A DNA stretch of 64,000 nt from Halomonas socia (GTDB lineage: Bacteria > Pseudomonadota > Gammaproteobacteria > Pseudomonadales > Halomonadaceae), in the NCBI RefSeq assembly GCF_010977575.1, contig NZ_CP048812.1:1984001-2048000 (forward strand), in the 5' to 3' direction. Position numbers and translations under genes: made by a program. Shown piece after piece: positions 29,020 to 37,914 of the stretch; position 1 is the first letter of the stretch, and the number at the start of each line of letters is the position of its first letter. Below the pieces are notes generated by a model. The model ran no database searches and had not been told where the DNA came from. It saw only the letters and a list, made by a program, of their open reading frames with translations.

Positions 29020-30144
29020 TCATTGCGGGTAATGCGGGCCCACGTACTGCTCCAGTGCTGCTGGGTCAAACGAGAAACCCAGCCCGGGGCGATCCGACAG
29101 CAGCAAGTGACCATCCCGATCCTCGAGTTGCACGTCGATGAGGCGCCGGAAATTCACAATATGATCGTCCGGCATGAACTCCACGTATGTCGCGTTCTCA
29201 GCACTTGCCACCAAGTGCACGTGCAGGTCGTGCCACGCGTGCGGCGCCACGCCCACCCCATAGCTCGCCGCGGTGGCCGTGATCTTTCGGAACTCGGTAA
29301 TGCCGCCGCAGACAATTGCATCGGGCTGCAGGATCGCCGCCGCGCCTTTGTCGAGCAGCTCCTTGAAGCGCCAACGCCCGGCCTCGACCTCGCCGGTTGC
29401 CACCATTATCGGGGTTCGCTGCGCGAGAGCAGCATGGTTGTCTATGTCATCGGGCAGGAAAGGCTCTTCGATCCAGTACGGATGATAGGGCTCGAAGCGC
29501 TCGATGTATTCCATCGCGCTGGGGAGGTCTCGCCAAGCGTTATTGGCGTCAAGCATCAACCGGACATCAGGACCGATCGCCTCGCGAACCAGGCGTACGC
29601 GCTCCTCGTCCCCGGCAGGACTCACGCCACCCACCTTCATTTTCACGGCGTCGTAGCCCGCCTCCACGAACGCGCGCATCTCCTCGACCAGATCGTCGTT
29701 GGACTTGCCCGCGAGGTAGTACCCGCCGCTGCCATATGCCGGCACACGATCCAGTGCCGCGGCACCGAGGTACTTGTAGAGGGGCAGGCCTGCGTCGCGG
29801 GCATTGAGATCCCACAGGGCTATGTCCACCGCGCTCAGCGCGCGCATCACCGCGCCGGCGCGGCCGATCAGAAGCGTTTCCTGATAAAGATCGTGCCAGA
29901 TCCCCTCCACGCGCAGGGAGTCATCGCCGGTAAGGCGCGGTGCGAAGATGTCGTTCACCGTCGCGACCAGCAGGCTCCCAGAATTATTCACCGCATAGCT
30001 GAACCCGATACCTACGTGGCCATCGTCCGAGGTGATCCTGACCAAGCAGTACTCACGCATATATACTGTACGCGTCGAGAACGTAACGGGCCGCTCCAGC
30101 GGAACCCGCGCCAAGAATGCTTCTACTGTACTGATCTTCGCCAT
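29020..30144 (-). CDS. Enolase-superfamily (mandelate racemase type) sugar-acid dehydratase-like enzyme
   Basis: Mandelate racemase/muconate lactonizing family barrel of 374 residues. The capping domain is N-terminal. The general base pair is KMK (YDAVKMKV), the metal ligands are D (LMLDANNAW), E (YWIEEP) and E (VATGEVEAG), and a catalytic histidine is in GVAPHAWHDLHVHL. This pattern is typical of acid-sugar dehydratases that make 2-keto-3-deoxy acids. It precedes the DapA-like gene by 110 bases and follows an Ldh-family gene. Substrate unknown. Confidence 0.85.
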   Translation of the reverse strand: MAKISTVEAFLARVPLERPVTFSTRTVYMREYCLVRITSDDGHVGIGFSYAVNNSGSLLVATVNDIFAPRLTGDDSLRVEGIWHDLYQETLLIGRAGAVMRALSAVDIALWDLNARDAGLPLYKYLGAAALDRVPAYGSGGYYLAGKSNDDLVEEMRAFVEAGYDAVKMKVGGVSPAGDEERVRLVREAIGPDVRLMLDANNAWRDLPSAMEYIERFEPYHPYWIEEPFLPDDIDNHAALAQRTPIMVATGEVEAGRWRFKELLDKGAAAILQPDAIVCGGITEFRKITATAASYGVGVAPHAWHDLHVHLVASAENATYVEFMPDDHIVNFRRLIDVQLEDRDGHLLLSDRPGLGFSFDPAALEQYVGPHYPQ

Positions 30145-30245
30145 TGTCTAGCTCCTGCCCTTCTGTGTTGTGCCGAAGTAACTCACGCATGTATCCAATC
30201 CAGGGTCAGCCAGAAACCCGCAGCTTCCCGGACGTGCCTGCTGGT

Positions 30246-31329
30246 TTAATCGAGATAGAACTGCACTCCCACCGCGCTTGCCAGCTCGCGAAGCTGCTTG
30301 ATGAGCTCAGGAGCGAGGGGGACGCCCTCTGTGCGGCGCTCCCGCTCGGTCGCATTTTCGATGTCACCGGGCATCAGCACTGGATGCATAGGATCCGCGG
30401 CCGGGGTCTGGCGAAGCGTGGTGACCAGGTCTTCCACGTCCCCAAAGAACGCACCGGCACCGCGATAGATCGTCGGGTCGATAGCAAGGAAAAATGCCCG
30501 ATGTTGTCGCCACCATTGGCCTTCGGGCGCCCTGTGGCCGGAAACATGCCACCAGGCAATGTGCCTGAAAGAAAATGAACCAACAGCGAGATACCGTACC
30601 CCTTGTGCGCACCGACAGGGGTAAGCCCTCCCTCGCCACCGTCATAGACGAGGTGAAAGCCCTCGTGGGGATCGGTCACCGGCTGACCTTTGCCATCCAC
30701 CACCCAACCTTCAGGCAGGGGGTGGCGTTGAGGTGGTGCATCCTCACGCTGTTGCCTGCGGCTGTTGAGGTGGCTATGTCGAAGACCACCGGCGGCCCGT
30801 CGCGACGGGGGATGGCGTAGGCAATGGGGTTGGTGCCGAGAGCTGCGCGGGAGCCTCCCGGCGGGACGACACACACGACCTTGCTCGAGGTGGACGCAAG
30901 ACCAATCATGCCGGCCTCGGCGATGCGCCGGGCGTAGTAGCCGGCGGCCCCGAAGTGGTGGGAGTCGCGCACGGTCACTGCGGCAAGCCCCATCGTCCTG
31001 GCCTTCTCGATGGCCATGTCCGTTGCCTGAACCGAAACCGCGAAACCCAGGCCACCGCGTCCGTCGAGCAGTGCATGTGTGGGGCCGTCCCGCTCGACCT
31101 TGGGCTTTTCGCCGGTGAGGTGAAATTTGCCGGAGTCGATCCAGCGACTGTACAGGGCAAGCAGTGACACGCCGTGCGTGTCGATGCCGCGCACGTCTGC
31201 GTCCACCAGAGCATCCGCGCTTACCTGCGCGTCGGATTCGTCCAGGCCCCACGCGGTCAGAATCGCCGTGGACTGACGGTGCAGTATCTCCATCGGGTAG
31301 CGCACCCGGTCGTCGGCTGTATCGTTCAA
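30246..31329 (-). pseudogene. Ldh-family oxidoreductase with two frameshifts
   Basis: The first frame covers the N-terminal two thirds (DADVRGIDTHGVSLLALY, VTVRDSHHFGAAGYYARR, LGTNPIAYAIP). Near 30722, at a run of five C, the protein continues in a second frame (LPEGWVVDGKGQPVTDPHEG, VGAHKGYGISLLVHFLSG). Near 30487, at a run of five T, a third frame carries the end (FFGDVEDLVTTLRQTPAADP, MHPVLMPGDIE). Each break is cured by one added base, giving about 360 residues, normal for the family. Sequencing error or recent decay are both possible. It lies between the FAH and dehydratase genes of the same operon. Confidence 0.8.
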
Positions 31330-31356
31330 TTCACGTCTCCTCTTTCTGTGCGCATC

Positions 31357-32268
31357 TCAAACGACACTGTTCTCGAGCACGCCCAGTTTTGTGATTTCCA
31401 TCCGCAGCTGATCCCCGGGCGTGAGATACCGCGGCGGATCACGGAAATGGCCGACACCAGCAGGAGTTCCCGTTGCAATCACATCGCCGGGATCGAGTGT
31501 CATGTATTGGCTGATGTACGAGAGTAGGTAGGGCACTGGGAAGATCATGTCCGCGACAGAGCCTTCCTGCATAAGCTGGTCATTGACCCAGCAGCGCAGC
31601 TTCAGCGCCCCCGGGTCGGGGATCTCATCACGAGTGACCAGCCATGGCCCTATTGGCGTGAAGGAATCCATGCTCTTGGCGAACGAGGTCTGTGGCGGCG
31701 AGACATCGAACTGAAATTCCCGCGCCGAGACATCGTTCAGGATCGTGTAGCCGGCGACATGATCAAGCGCCTCCGCTTGTGGCACAGCTTTCATTGGCCG
31801 GCCGATGACCACCGCCAGTTCGTGCTCCCAGTCGAGCTTGGTAACGCCGGTGGGGCGTATGATTGCAGCACCAGGACCGACTACCGAGGACGTGGCCTTG
31901 AGGAATAACCGTGGGCATCCCTGCCGCGCGAGGCCACCTTCTGCGGCGTGCTCACCGTAGTTGCGACCCACTCCGAGAATCTTGCCGGGCGCGTCAAGGG
32001 GCGCTAACAGACTCACTGCCTCGATTGCCGTCGAGTGCGACGCTCCAGTCTCATCGAGCGCGTGGCGCACCACGTCGTCGTCCGCCCCGCCCCGGGCGAG
32101 GAATGCGTTCATGTCAGCAGGAACATAAGACGCGGCTTGGGACCGCGCATCCACCGCCCCGGTGGCCTGGAGAAACATCTCTACCGCTTTGCGGAGATCG
32201 ATGACCCGCTCACCGGCACGCGCGACCAGCATGTCGCCGTGAGCGGTCTCGATGCGACCCAATTTCAT
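31357..32268 (-). CDS. Fumarylacetoacetate hydrolase-family protein
   Basis: FAH-family enzyme of 303 residues; members hydrolyse or decarboxylate diketo acids. The active-site and metal residues appear in KILGVGRNYGEHAAE, LDWEHELAVVIGRPMK (E-x-E pattern), GYTILNDVSAREFQ and KSMDSFTPIGPWLV; the C-terminus GDVIATGTPAGVGHFRDPPR is classical. In non-phosphorylated L-rhamnose or L-fucose routes such an enzyme splits 2,4-diketo-3-deoxy acids made by a dehydratase and a dehydrogenase. The dehydratases and Ldh gene alongside make that kind of role plausible here. Confidence 0.88.
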   Translation of the reverse strand: MKLGRIETAHGDMLVARAGERVIDLRKAVEMFLQATGAVDARSQAASYVPADMNAFLARGGADDDVVRHALDETGASHSTAIEAVSLLAPLDAPGKILGVGRNYGEHAAEGGLARQGCPRLFLKATSSVVGPGAAIIRPTGVTKLDWEHELAVVIGRPMKAVPQAEALDHVAGYTILNDVSAREFQFDVSPPQTSFAKSMDSFTPIGPWLVTRDEIPDPGALKLRCWVNDQLMQEGSVADMIFPVPYLLSYISQYMTLDPGDVIATGTPAGVGHFRDPPRYLTPGDQLRMEITKLGVLENSVV

Positions 32269-32336
32269 GTATGCCCCACTCTCAACTTCGCTCCTCCCTT
32301 CACCATCAGGCGCACCGTTACTCTGCTGCCGTCCAC

Positions 32337-33863
32337 TCAGCCATCCTCCGCAACAGTTCCCCCAGGTCTGCCGGAACGACGCAGCGATATCTCCCGATAA
32401 ATCGTTATCACAACGGAAAGCGCGGAGAGGACCATGAACGCGATGCTGACCGGACTGGAGAGGAAATATTCGAAGAGTGTCATGTCCCGTGCGCCGGCCA
32501 TGGTCGCGGCGCGCGAGACATTACTCTCGGCCAATGGCCCAAGAATGATGCCAAGCACCACCGGCGCGAGCGGGTACTTGGCCTTGATCAGAATGTAGCC
32601 GAAGATACCGAGCGCCAGAGCGATCCATATATCGGCGAGCGATCCGCGATACGTTACTGCGCCCACCATGGTAAGCGCAGCGATAACCGGGGCTAGGATC
32701 CCGTTCGGCACTAAGGCTACGCGCGCGACATAGCGCAGGCCGGTGAAGGCCAATACGAGAAATGCGGCGTTGGCCAGAAAGAGGCTGAGGATGAACGGAT
32801 AGAGGACATCCGGATTGGTTTCGAAGAGCCTCGGACCGGGGATCAGCCCGTGGATCAGCAGCCCGCCCAAAAGCGCCGCAGTGACGGCATTGCCGGGAAT
32901 GCCGAGTGTTAGCATCGGGATCAGGCTACCGCCAACGACACCGTTGTTGGCTGTCTCCGAGGCGATCACCCCTTCGACGTTGCCCTTGCCGAACGTCTCG
33001 GGATGCTTCGATGCGCGCTTGGCCTCGTTATAGCTGATGAACGAGGCAATATCAGCGCCTGCGCCGGGCAGAGTGCCAACAAATGTACCTATCACCGCGG
33101 AGCGAACCGAAGTGAACTTGTGTCCTAAAAGCGCCTTCACCCCTGGCAACAGGGAGCCTACAGACTGAATCCGGCGCTCGCTGCTATGGCCGGTTTGCTC
33201 GGCGAGGCTGAGCACCTGCGAAATCGAGAACAGCCCCACTAGGCCGACGACGATGGGGATACCGTCATAAAGAGCGGATGAGCCAAAAGTGAAGCGCAGC
33301 GAACCGGTCACCGAATGCGCGCCGACAGTCCCGAGCACGAGCCCTAGCCCCGCCGACACCAGCCCCTTGAGCACCGAGCCGGTGCCGAGCGCGCCGACGC
33401 TTGTCATCCCAAAGATCACGATCCAGAAGAATTCCTGGGAGCCTATCTCGAGCGCCCAGCCAGCTACCAGTGGCGCCCCAAAAAGTAGGACCAGAACACC
33501 TACCTGACCGCCGACGAAGGACGAAGTGACTGCCGCGCCAAGCGCGGTGCCGCCTTTGCCTTGGCTCGTGAGGGGGTAGCCATCCATCATGGTGGCCACC
33601 GCCGCAGGCGTACCAGGGACATTGATGAGGATCGCCGAGATTGAGGCGCCGTAGAGGGCCCCGCAATACACCGCTCCGAGGAATACCAATGCGGTGGTGG
33701 GTTCCATGCTGAAGGTAATCGGCACCAGCAGTGCGATGGAGAGCGTCGCCGATAGCCCGGGGGTGGCACCCAGGACCGTTCCAAGCAGCGCCCCGCAGGC
33801 CGCCACTAGAACCATCAGCGGCGCGAACACTACCGGAAGGGCCTTAAGCAGACTCTCAATCAT
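32337..33863 (-). CDS. tctA: TTT transporter large membrane subunit TctA (second system)
   Basis: A 508-residue multi-spanning permease with the TctA signatures GTVLGATPGLSATLSIALLV, GALYGASISAILINVPGTPA, GTLPGAGADIASFISYNEAK and LGIPGNAVTAALLGGLLIHG. It is clearly diverged from the TctA at 19805. It completes a transporter with the split tctB genes and the tctC gene upstream in the same operon. Confidence 0.92.
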   Translation of the reverse strand: MIESLLKALPVVFAPLMVLVAACGALLGTVLGATPGLSATLSIALLVPITFSMEPTTALVFLGAVYCGALYGASISAILINVPGTPAAVATMMDGYPLTSQGKGGTALGAAVTSSFVGGQVGVLVLLFGAPLVAGWALEIGSQEFFWIVIFGMTSVGALGTGSVLKGLVSAGLGLVLGTVGAHSVTGSLRFTFGSSALYDGIPIVVGLVGLFSISQVLSLAEQTGHSSERRIQSVGSLLPGVKALLGHKFTSVRSAVIGTFVGTLPGAGADIASFISYNEAKRASKHPETFGKGNVEGVIASETANNGVVGGSLIPMLTLGIPGNAVTAALLGGLLIHGLIPGPRLFETNPDVLYPFILSLFLANAAFLVLAFTGLRYVARVALVPNGILAPVIAALTMVGAVTYRGSLADIWIALALGIFGYILIKAKYPLAPVVLGIILGPLAESNVSRAATMAGARDMTLFEYFLSSPVSIAFMVLSALSVVITIYREISLRRSGRPGGTVAEDG

Positions 33864-33924
33864 GTCAATCCCCTCTTCGCAAAATTGCGTGTCAGTCTTG
33901 GGCAGCCGCGGCCCCTCAGGTGGT

Positions 33925-34164
33925 TCAAACGAGTACGCCCCGGGGAAGCCCCACCCCGAGCAGGACTTCCATCACGGCGTAGAAAACGGTGAGCGTGCCG
34001 GCGGCGACACCGAGCAGAACGTGAATCTTCCGGATACCCATGAAGGCCATGTGGCCAACCAGGTATGCAAAGGTGGACACGAAAAAACCGAGATAGGTGA
34101 TCCCCAACCCATAGGCGCCCAGTATCGCGATGCTGATGAGCACATTCAGGTATCTGCCTCTCAT
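33925..34164 (-). CDS. TctB-like subunit, C-terminal half
   Basis: Short protein of 79 residues from the ATG at 34164 (MRGRYLNVLISIAILGAYGL) with two or three membrane helices and the TctB-like ending LLGVGLPRGVLV. This is the second half of a normal TctB. Its ATG overlaps the TGA of the preceding half in an ATGA arrangement, so it could be translated by coupling as a separate polypeptide. A single added base upstream would instead fuse the two halves (see the adjoining entry). Confidence 0.7.
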   Translation of the reverse strand: MRGRYLNVLISIAILGAYGLGITYLGFFVSTFAYLVGHMAFMGIRKIHVLLGVAAGTLTVFYAVMEVLLGVGLPRGVLV

Positions 34165-34361
34165 GAGCGATTCTCCGGGAAAATTAGTCGCATGATTACG
34201 ACTAACAGGCTGAGCAGAGCGAAGGCGATTAGCACCCATTGCGGCCAGTCGGCAGCGCCGCCGCGAAAGGAGAACGTCTCCACGTACGCGGCAACGGCCC
34301 CGATGACGAAGAGCAACGCAAGCACGCCGTCGAGTCCTAGTCGCCTGACAAGTGCTCTCAT
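34161..34361 (-). CDS. TctB-like subunit, N-terminal half
   Basis: 66 residues (MRALVRRLGLDGVLALLFVI ...) with two membrane helices and the WPQWVLIAFALLSLLVVIMR segment, matching the first half of TctB. It ends at the cytosolic loop where the other half begins. With one extra base in the TTTTCCC run near 34182 the two join as RLIFPGESLMRGRYLN and give a normal 144-residue TctB. Whether the split is real or an artefact cannot be settled here. Confidence 0.7.
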   Translation of the reverse strand: MRALVRRLGLDGVLALLFVIGAVAAYVETFSFRGGAADWPQWVLIAFALLSLLVVIMRLIFPENRS

Positions 34362-34428
34362 AGTTTGACCCTCAATTGCGTGACGGAAGGAGCCGAGTAA
34401 AGCAGGGATGACGGCGCGCCGGTAGACG

Positions 34429-35439
34429 CTACTCTAGGTAGCCGCCTTCTTCGAAGTACTGCAGCAGCATGTTGACATTGTTGTCTTGCTCGGCCATGTC
34501 CTCGCCGAATGCCTCGCCGATGCGCGGCTCAACCAGCGTCATATTGCGCGCTCGTGCATCCTCCTTGTATGTAGGATTGTTGAACACCTGCTCAAAGGCA
34601 TCCCGATACAGGGCGAGAAGGTCCTCCGGCAGGCCATAGGGGGCGGCGAAACCACGCGAAGCCGCAAAATCGCTGGCCTCCACCCCGAGAGACTCCTGGA
34701 CTGTGGGTACGTCGGGGATCATTTCGTAGCGCTCCGACTGAAAGATCGCTGCGTCCTTGGCTACGTCCTCGAGCTGCACATAATCGAACGTGTTACCGAC
34801 GGTTATGTCGATCTCGCCGTTTCGCAGCGCGCGGTTTGCATCACTGCCGCCGGGATAGGGGGTGAAGGTGAACTCTGCGCCAGTGACATCCTGCAGCCCG
34901 TATAACGCGAGTTGATCGTCAGAGAGTGGCCCCTGGGCACCTACGATGACGCTGCCCGGTTGCTGCTTCACCGCCTCGAGCGCTTCGGCAAGCGTGTCGT
35001 ACGGGGAGCGCTCACCGAGAATGATGACGTTGGCGTCGACGACATTGAGCCCGAGCGGAATGAAGTTCTCGAGCCACGGCTCGAACTCCACATCGCGGGT
35101 GGCCTGCAGCAGTGGGATGTGGGGGAGGTTCATGAGCCCAATGGTCTGACCGCTTGGCTCCGCGGTCGCCAGCTCCGTGGAACCGATCTCGGTCCCCGCA
35201 CCAGGGAGGTTCCTCACCACAGTGGAGACGCTCTGGCCGCTCATCTCCTCTACCACCTCCTCCCAGTACGGCATCGTCACGCGGACCAGGGCGTCACTCG
35301 AGCCGCCAGCGCTCGCGGCGACAATGACGTCGACAGTGGAGGGGACCTCAACGGATGAGTAGTCCGCGCTCTGAGCGTGAGCGGCGCCTGTGGCCACCGA
35401 CGTGGCGACAGCTAGGATTAACGTGCGTGTAATCATCAT
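34429..35439 (-). CDS. tctC: TTT transporter periplasmic binding protein TctC (second system)
   Basis: Bug-type solute receptor. A signal peptide (MMITRTLILAVATSVATGA, cleavage near AHAQSADY) is followed by VDVIVAASAGGSSDALVRVT and the NLPGAGTEIGSTEL loop typical of the family. The ATG at 35439 follows CGGAGAG; an upstream in-frame ATG at 35508 would spoil the signal peptide. It lies downstream of a dehydratase-like gene and upstream of tctB-tctA, so the dehydratase substrate is probably the cargo. Confidence 0.9.
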   Translation of the reverse strand: MMITRTLILAVATSVATGAAHAQSADYSSVEVPSTVDVIVAASAGGSSDALVRVTMPYWEEVVEEMSGQSVSTVVRNLPGAGTEIGSTELATAEPSGQTIGLMNLPHIPLLQATRDVEFEPWLENFIPLGLNVVDANVIILGERSPYDTLAEALEAVKQQPGSVIVGAQGPLSDDQLALYGLQDVTGAEFTFTPYPGGSDANRALRNGEIDITVGNTFDYVQLEDVAKDAAIFQSERYEMIPDVPTVQESLGVEASDFAASRGFAAPYGLPEDLLALYRDAFEQVFNNPTYKEDARARNMTLVEPRIGEAFGEDMAEQDNNVNMLLQYFEEGGYLE

Positions 35440-35570
35440 GATTCTGCTCTCCGATTCTTGTTGGGGTATAAGCTTGGGCGCCCGATTCCCGGCGCACTCA
35501 CTCCGCATGGCGGAGCTTTCAGGGGCTTGCGCCCACTACCGCCTTAGTGCTTGTGAGTCAGGTTGGGGAT

Positions 35571-36689
35571 TCACCCCGCGTTCTCTCTTGCGAACCGCTG
35601 CGTAGCGTCAGCACGGACCTGGACACCAAGCCCCGGCTCCTGCGGCACCTGGATAATCCCATTGACCGGCTTCGGAAGGGCGGTCTCGAAGAAAGCTTCA
35701 AAGGGGTTTTCCAGGTACATGTATTCGTGGATAAGAAAAGGGGACAGCGCGGCTGACAACTGCAGAGTTGCGGCCATGCAGATCGGCCCCGAGGCACCGG
35801 TGTGCGGCGCGACCTTAATCCCGAAGCTCTCTGCCAGCGCGGCGATCCGACGAACGCCGGTGAAACCGCCCGCGCGGGTGATGTTCGGCTGCGCGACGTC
35901 AATCAATCCATCTGCAATGAAGTCGCGAAAGCCGGCCGTCGTGAACTCCCCCTCACCGAGGGCGATCCGCACGGCGCTGCCTTGTCGAATACGCCGATAG
36001 CCCGGCAGGTCATCGAGAAACGTGGGCTCCTCCAGCCAGTACACACCGTGCCGTTCGGCCTCGCGGGAGAGCGCAATGGCTTCGGCCGCATCGAAACCGC
36101 TGTTGGCGTCCAGCATCAGGCGCACGGCAGGGCCGATGCTCTCGCGCACCGCCTCAATGCGCCGTATGTCCGTATCGAGATCCCCAGCGATCTTTATCTT
36201 GATGGCGTCGTAGCCCTCCGCGGCGAGCGCAGCGGCTTCCTTCGCCATGCTTTCGGGGGTGTCGATGAGAATAGAAGAAGCGTACGCGGGGAGGGACGTG
36301 CGGGCACTGCCCATCATTAGACGCGAAACAGGCTCGTCGAGCTTCTGGCCGAGCAGATCCCAGAGTGCAATGTCCACCCCGCTGATGGCCTCAATGAGAA
36401 AACCGCGCGAGTGGCCCCGGGTGCGCAGCGTCGCGTACATGTCGTCCCAGATCGCCTCGACGGCGAAGGGATCCTTTCCGAGCACAACGGGCGCCAACAG
36501 ATCCTCTACTACCGCCTTCGTCACCCGCGTGCCCTTCCGCGCGATGGCCTCCCCGTAGCCGACCGTACCATCGTCCGCGGTCACGCGCACAAGCACGGCG
36601 TTCAGGGTATCCATTGTGGCCGTGGCTATCTTCCAGGGCACACGGAGCGTGCCCTCGATCTCAACAGCAGTCACTTCGACGACTTTCAC
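35571..36689 (-). CDS. Enolase-superfamily (mandelate racemase/muconate lactonizing) enzyme
   Basis: First gene of the second catabolic operon. The barrel residues are KIK (YDAIKIKI), D in LMLDANSGFD, E in YWLEEPTF, E in IALGEGEFT and H in KVAPHTGASG, suggesting dehydration or racemisation of an acid. The start is taken as the GTG at 36689: GGAGGAG lies 6 bases upstream and the protein then begins with the family-like VKVVEVTAVEIEG. An ATG at 36725 would place the ribosome site inside the coding sequence. Not the same subtype as the enzyme at 29020. Confidence 0.85.
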   Translation of the reverse strand: MKVVEVTAVEIEGTLRVPWKIATATMDTLNAVLVRVTADDGTVGYGEAIARKGTRVTKAVVEDLLAPVVLGKDPFAVEAIWDDMYATLRTRGHSRGFLIEAISGVDIALWDLLGQKLDEPVSRLMMGSARTSLPAYASSILIDTPESMAKEAAALAAEGYDAIKIKIAGDLDTDIRRIEAVRESIGPAVRLMLDANSGFDAAEAIALSREAERHGVYWLEEPTFLDDLPGYRRIRQGSAVRIALGEGEFTTAGFRDFIADGLIDVAQPNITRAGGFTGVRRIAALAESFGIKVAPHTGASGPICMAATLQLSAALSPFLIHEYMYLENPFEAFFETALPKPVNGIIQVPQEPGLGVQVRADATQRFARENAG

Positions 36690-37161
36690 TGGCTTCTCCT
36701 CCAGCGGGTTGTAATTGGCCACCACAAATTAGCTACTTGGCGACGCCAACGAGTGGGCGCAAGCCTCTCCTGCGCTGAGGCGCGCTGGTTCGCGCCTGCT
36801 GGATACCTCCGTCTCGATGCAAACCAATATATCGGCTGTGCATACAAAGCTGCAACCTTGATATCTTATACTTTCGTCAATGGTCAAAAATATACTTTAA
36901 AATATTGATTTTAATATAATTTTTACATTACCGTCGGGAGTATTGGGGAAAATAGTGCCCATATCCGATATATCAGTTTAAGATTATTCTGCTCGCTGAA
37001 GCGGAGCTCCGCCCAGGGCACTCGCCGTAGGGCAGCCGCCGTGCACCGGGTCCAGATGCATGGCTGTCGGTCGCCGTCAGCACGGGCCACGCGGGCGCGC
37101 TGATGCCTTTGGCGCCTTGCACAGGCATACTGTTGTCAAAGAAATTCTTACAGGAGGCGGA
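36690..37161. promoter_or_regulatory. Divergent control region with inverted GntR-like sites
   Basis: Between the dehydratase operon and its divergent GntR gene is an AT-rich stretch (36840-36975). CCAATATATCGG at 36824-36835 and CCGATATATCAG at 36965-36976 are near-exact inverted copies about 130 bases apart. They look like paired operators; the binding protein is inferred to be the adjacent GntR regulator. Confidence 0.45.
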
Positions 37162-37914
37162 ATGGCCAGTAGTGGCCCACAATCGCGCGATGCGCAGCAG
37201 ACGGTCTCAGCGGAGATCTACCGCAAGCTTCGCGAGGAGATCGTCACGCTGAAGCGCCCACCGGGAAGCTCTCTATCGGACAAAGAGCTCTCAGCTCGCT
37301 TTCAGGTCAGCCGAACGCCCGTACGAGAGGCGCTGATGAAGCTCGCCGAGGAGGAAATGGTGAGCATCATCCCCTACTCCGGAACATTCGTTACCAAGGT
37401 CCACGCTGAGACACTCCGCAACTCGCAATTCGTCCGCGTGGCGCTGGAGTGCACATCCATTGAGGACGCTCCAACGAACATGACCGCCTCAGGACTATCC
37501 ACTCTGCGCACCATCATCCGGAAACAGGAAGCCGAGATAGGGAAGGCAGATCGCTCAAGCTTCTATCAGCTGGACGAGGCATTCCACCAGCAGCTATTCG
37601 AGATGGCGGGACACGGAGACGCCTGGCCCATCGTGAATCGGGTCAAGGCGCAGCTGGACAGGGCGCGCTACCTCGCCATAACACATGAAAGCCGGCTCTA
37701 CGAGGTGGTTGCAGAACACCGCCGCATTGCCGACGCACTTGAGAAGAGGGACAGCACAGCGTCTCGCGAGGCCCTCCTTGCGCATCTCACCGCCGCGTTC
37801 GAGAGTATCGAGCGCGCGATAACTGCCTACAGAAGCTACTTCGCACACCCCGAGGACAATTCGCTCGCCTCGTCCGGATCCCGGAACCGCCGCCGCGGCA
37901 ATGGACAGCGTTGA
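37162..37914 (+). CDS. GntR-family regulator (FCD domain), third
   Basis: Winged-helix regulator (LSDKELSARFQVSRTPVREA then LMKLAEEEMV) with an FCD-like effector domain (FYQLDEAFHQQLFEMAGHGD, VAEHRRIADALEKRD). The ATG at 37162 follows CAGGAGGCGGA; 34 further in-frame codons upstream lack a ribosome site. It is divergent from the nine-gene acid-sugar operon and presumably controls it. It is not closely related to the other two GntR proteins here. Confidence 0.88.
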   Translation: MASSGPQSRDAQQTVSAEIYRKLREEIVTLKRPPGSSLSDKELSARFQVSRTPVREALMKLAEEEMVSIIPYSGTFVTKVHAETLRNSQFVRVALECTSIEDAPTNMTASGLSTLRTIIRKQEAEIGKADRSSFYQLDEAFHQQLFEMAGHGDAWPIVNRVKAQLDRARYLAITHESRLYEVVAEHRRIADALEKRDSTASREALLAHLTAAFESIERAITAYRSYFAHPEDNSLASSGSRNRRRGNGQR

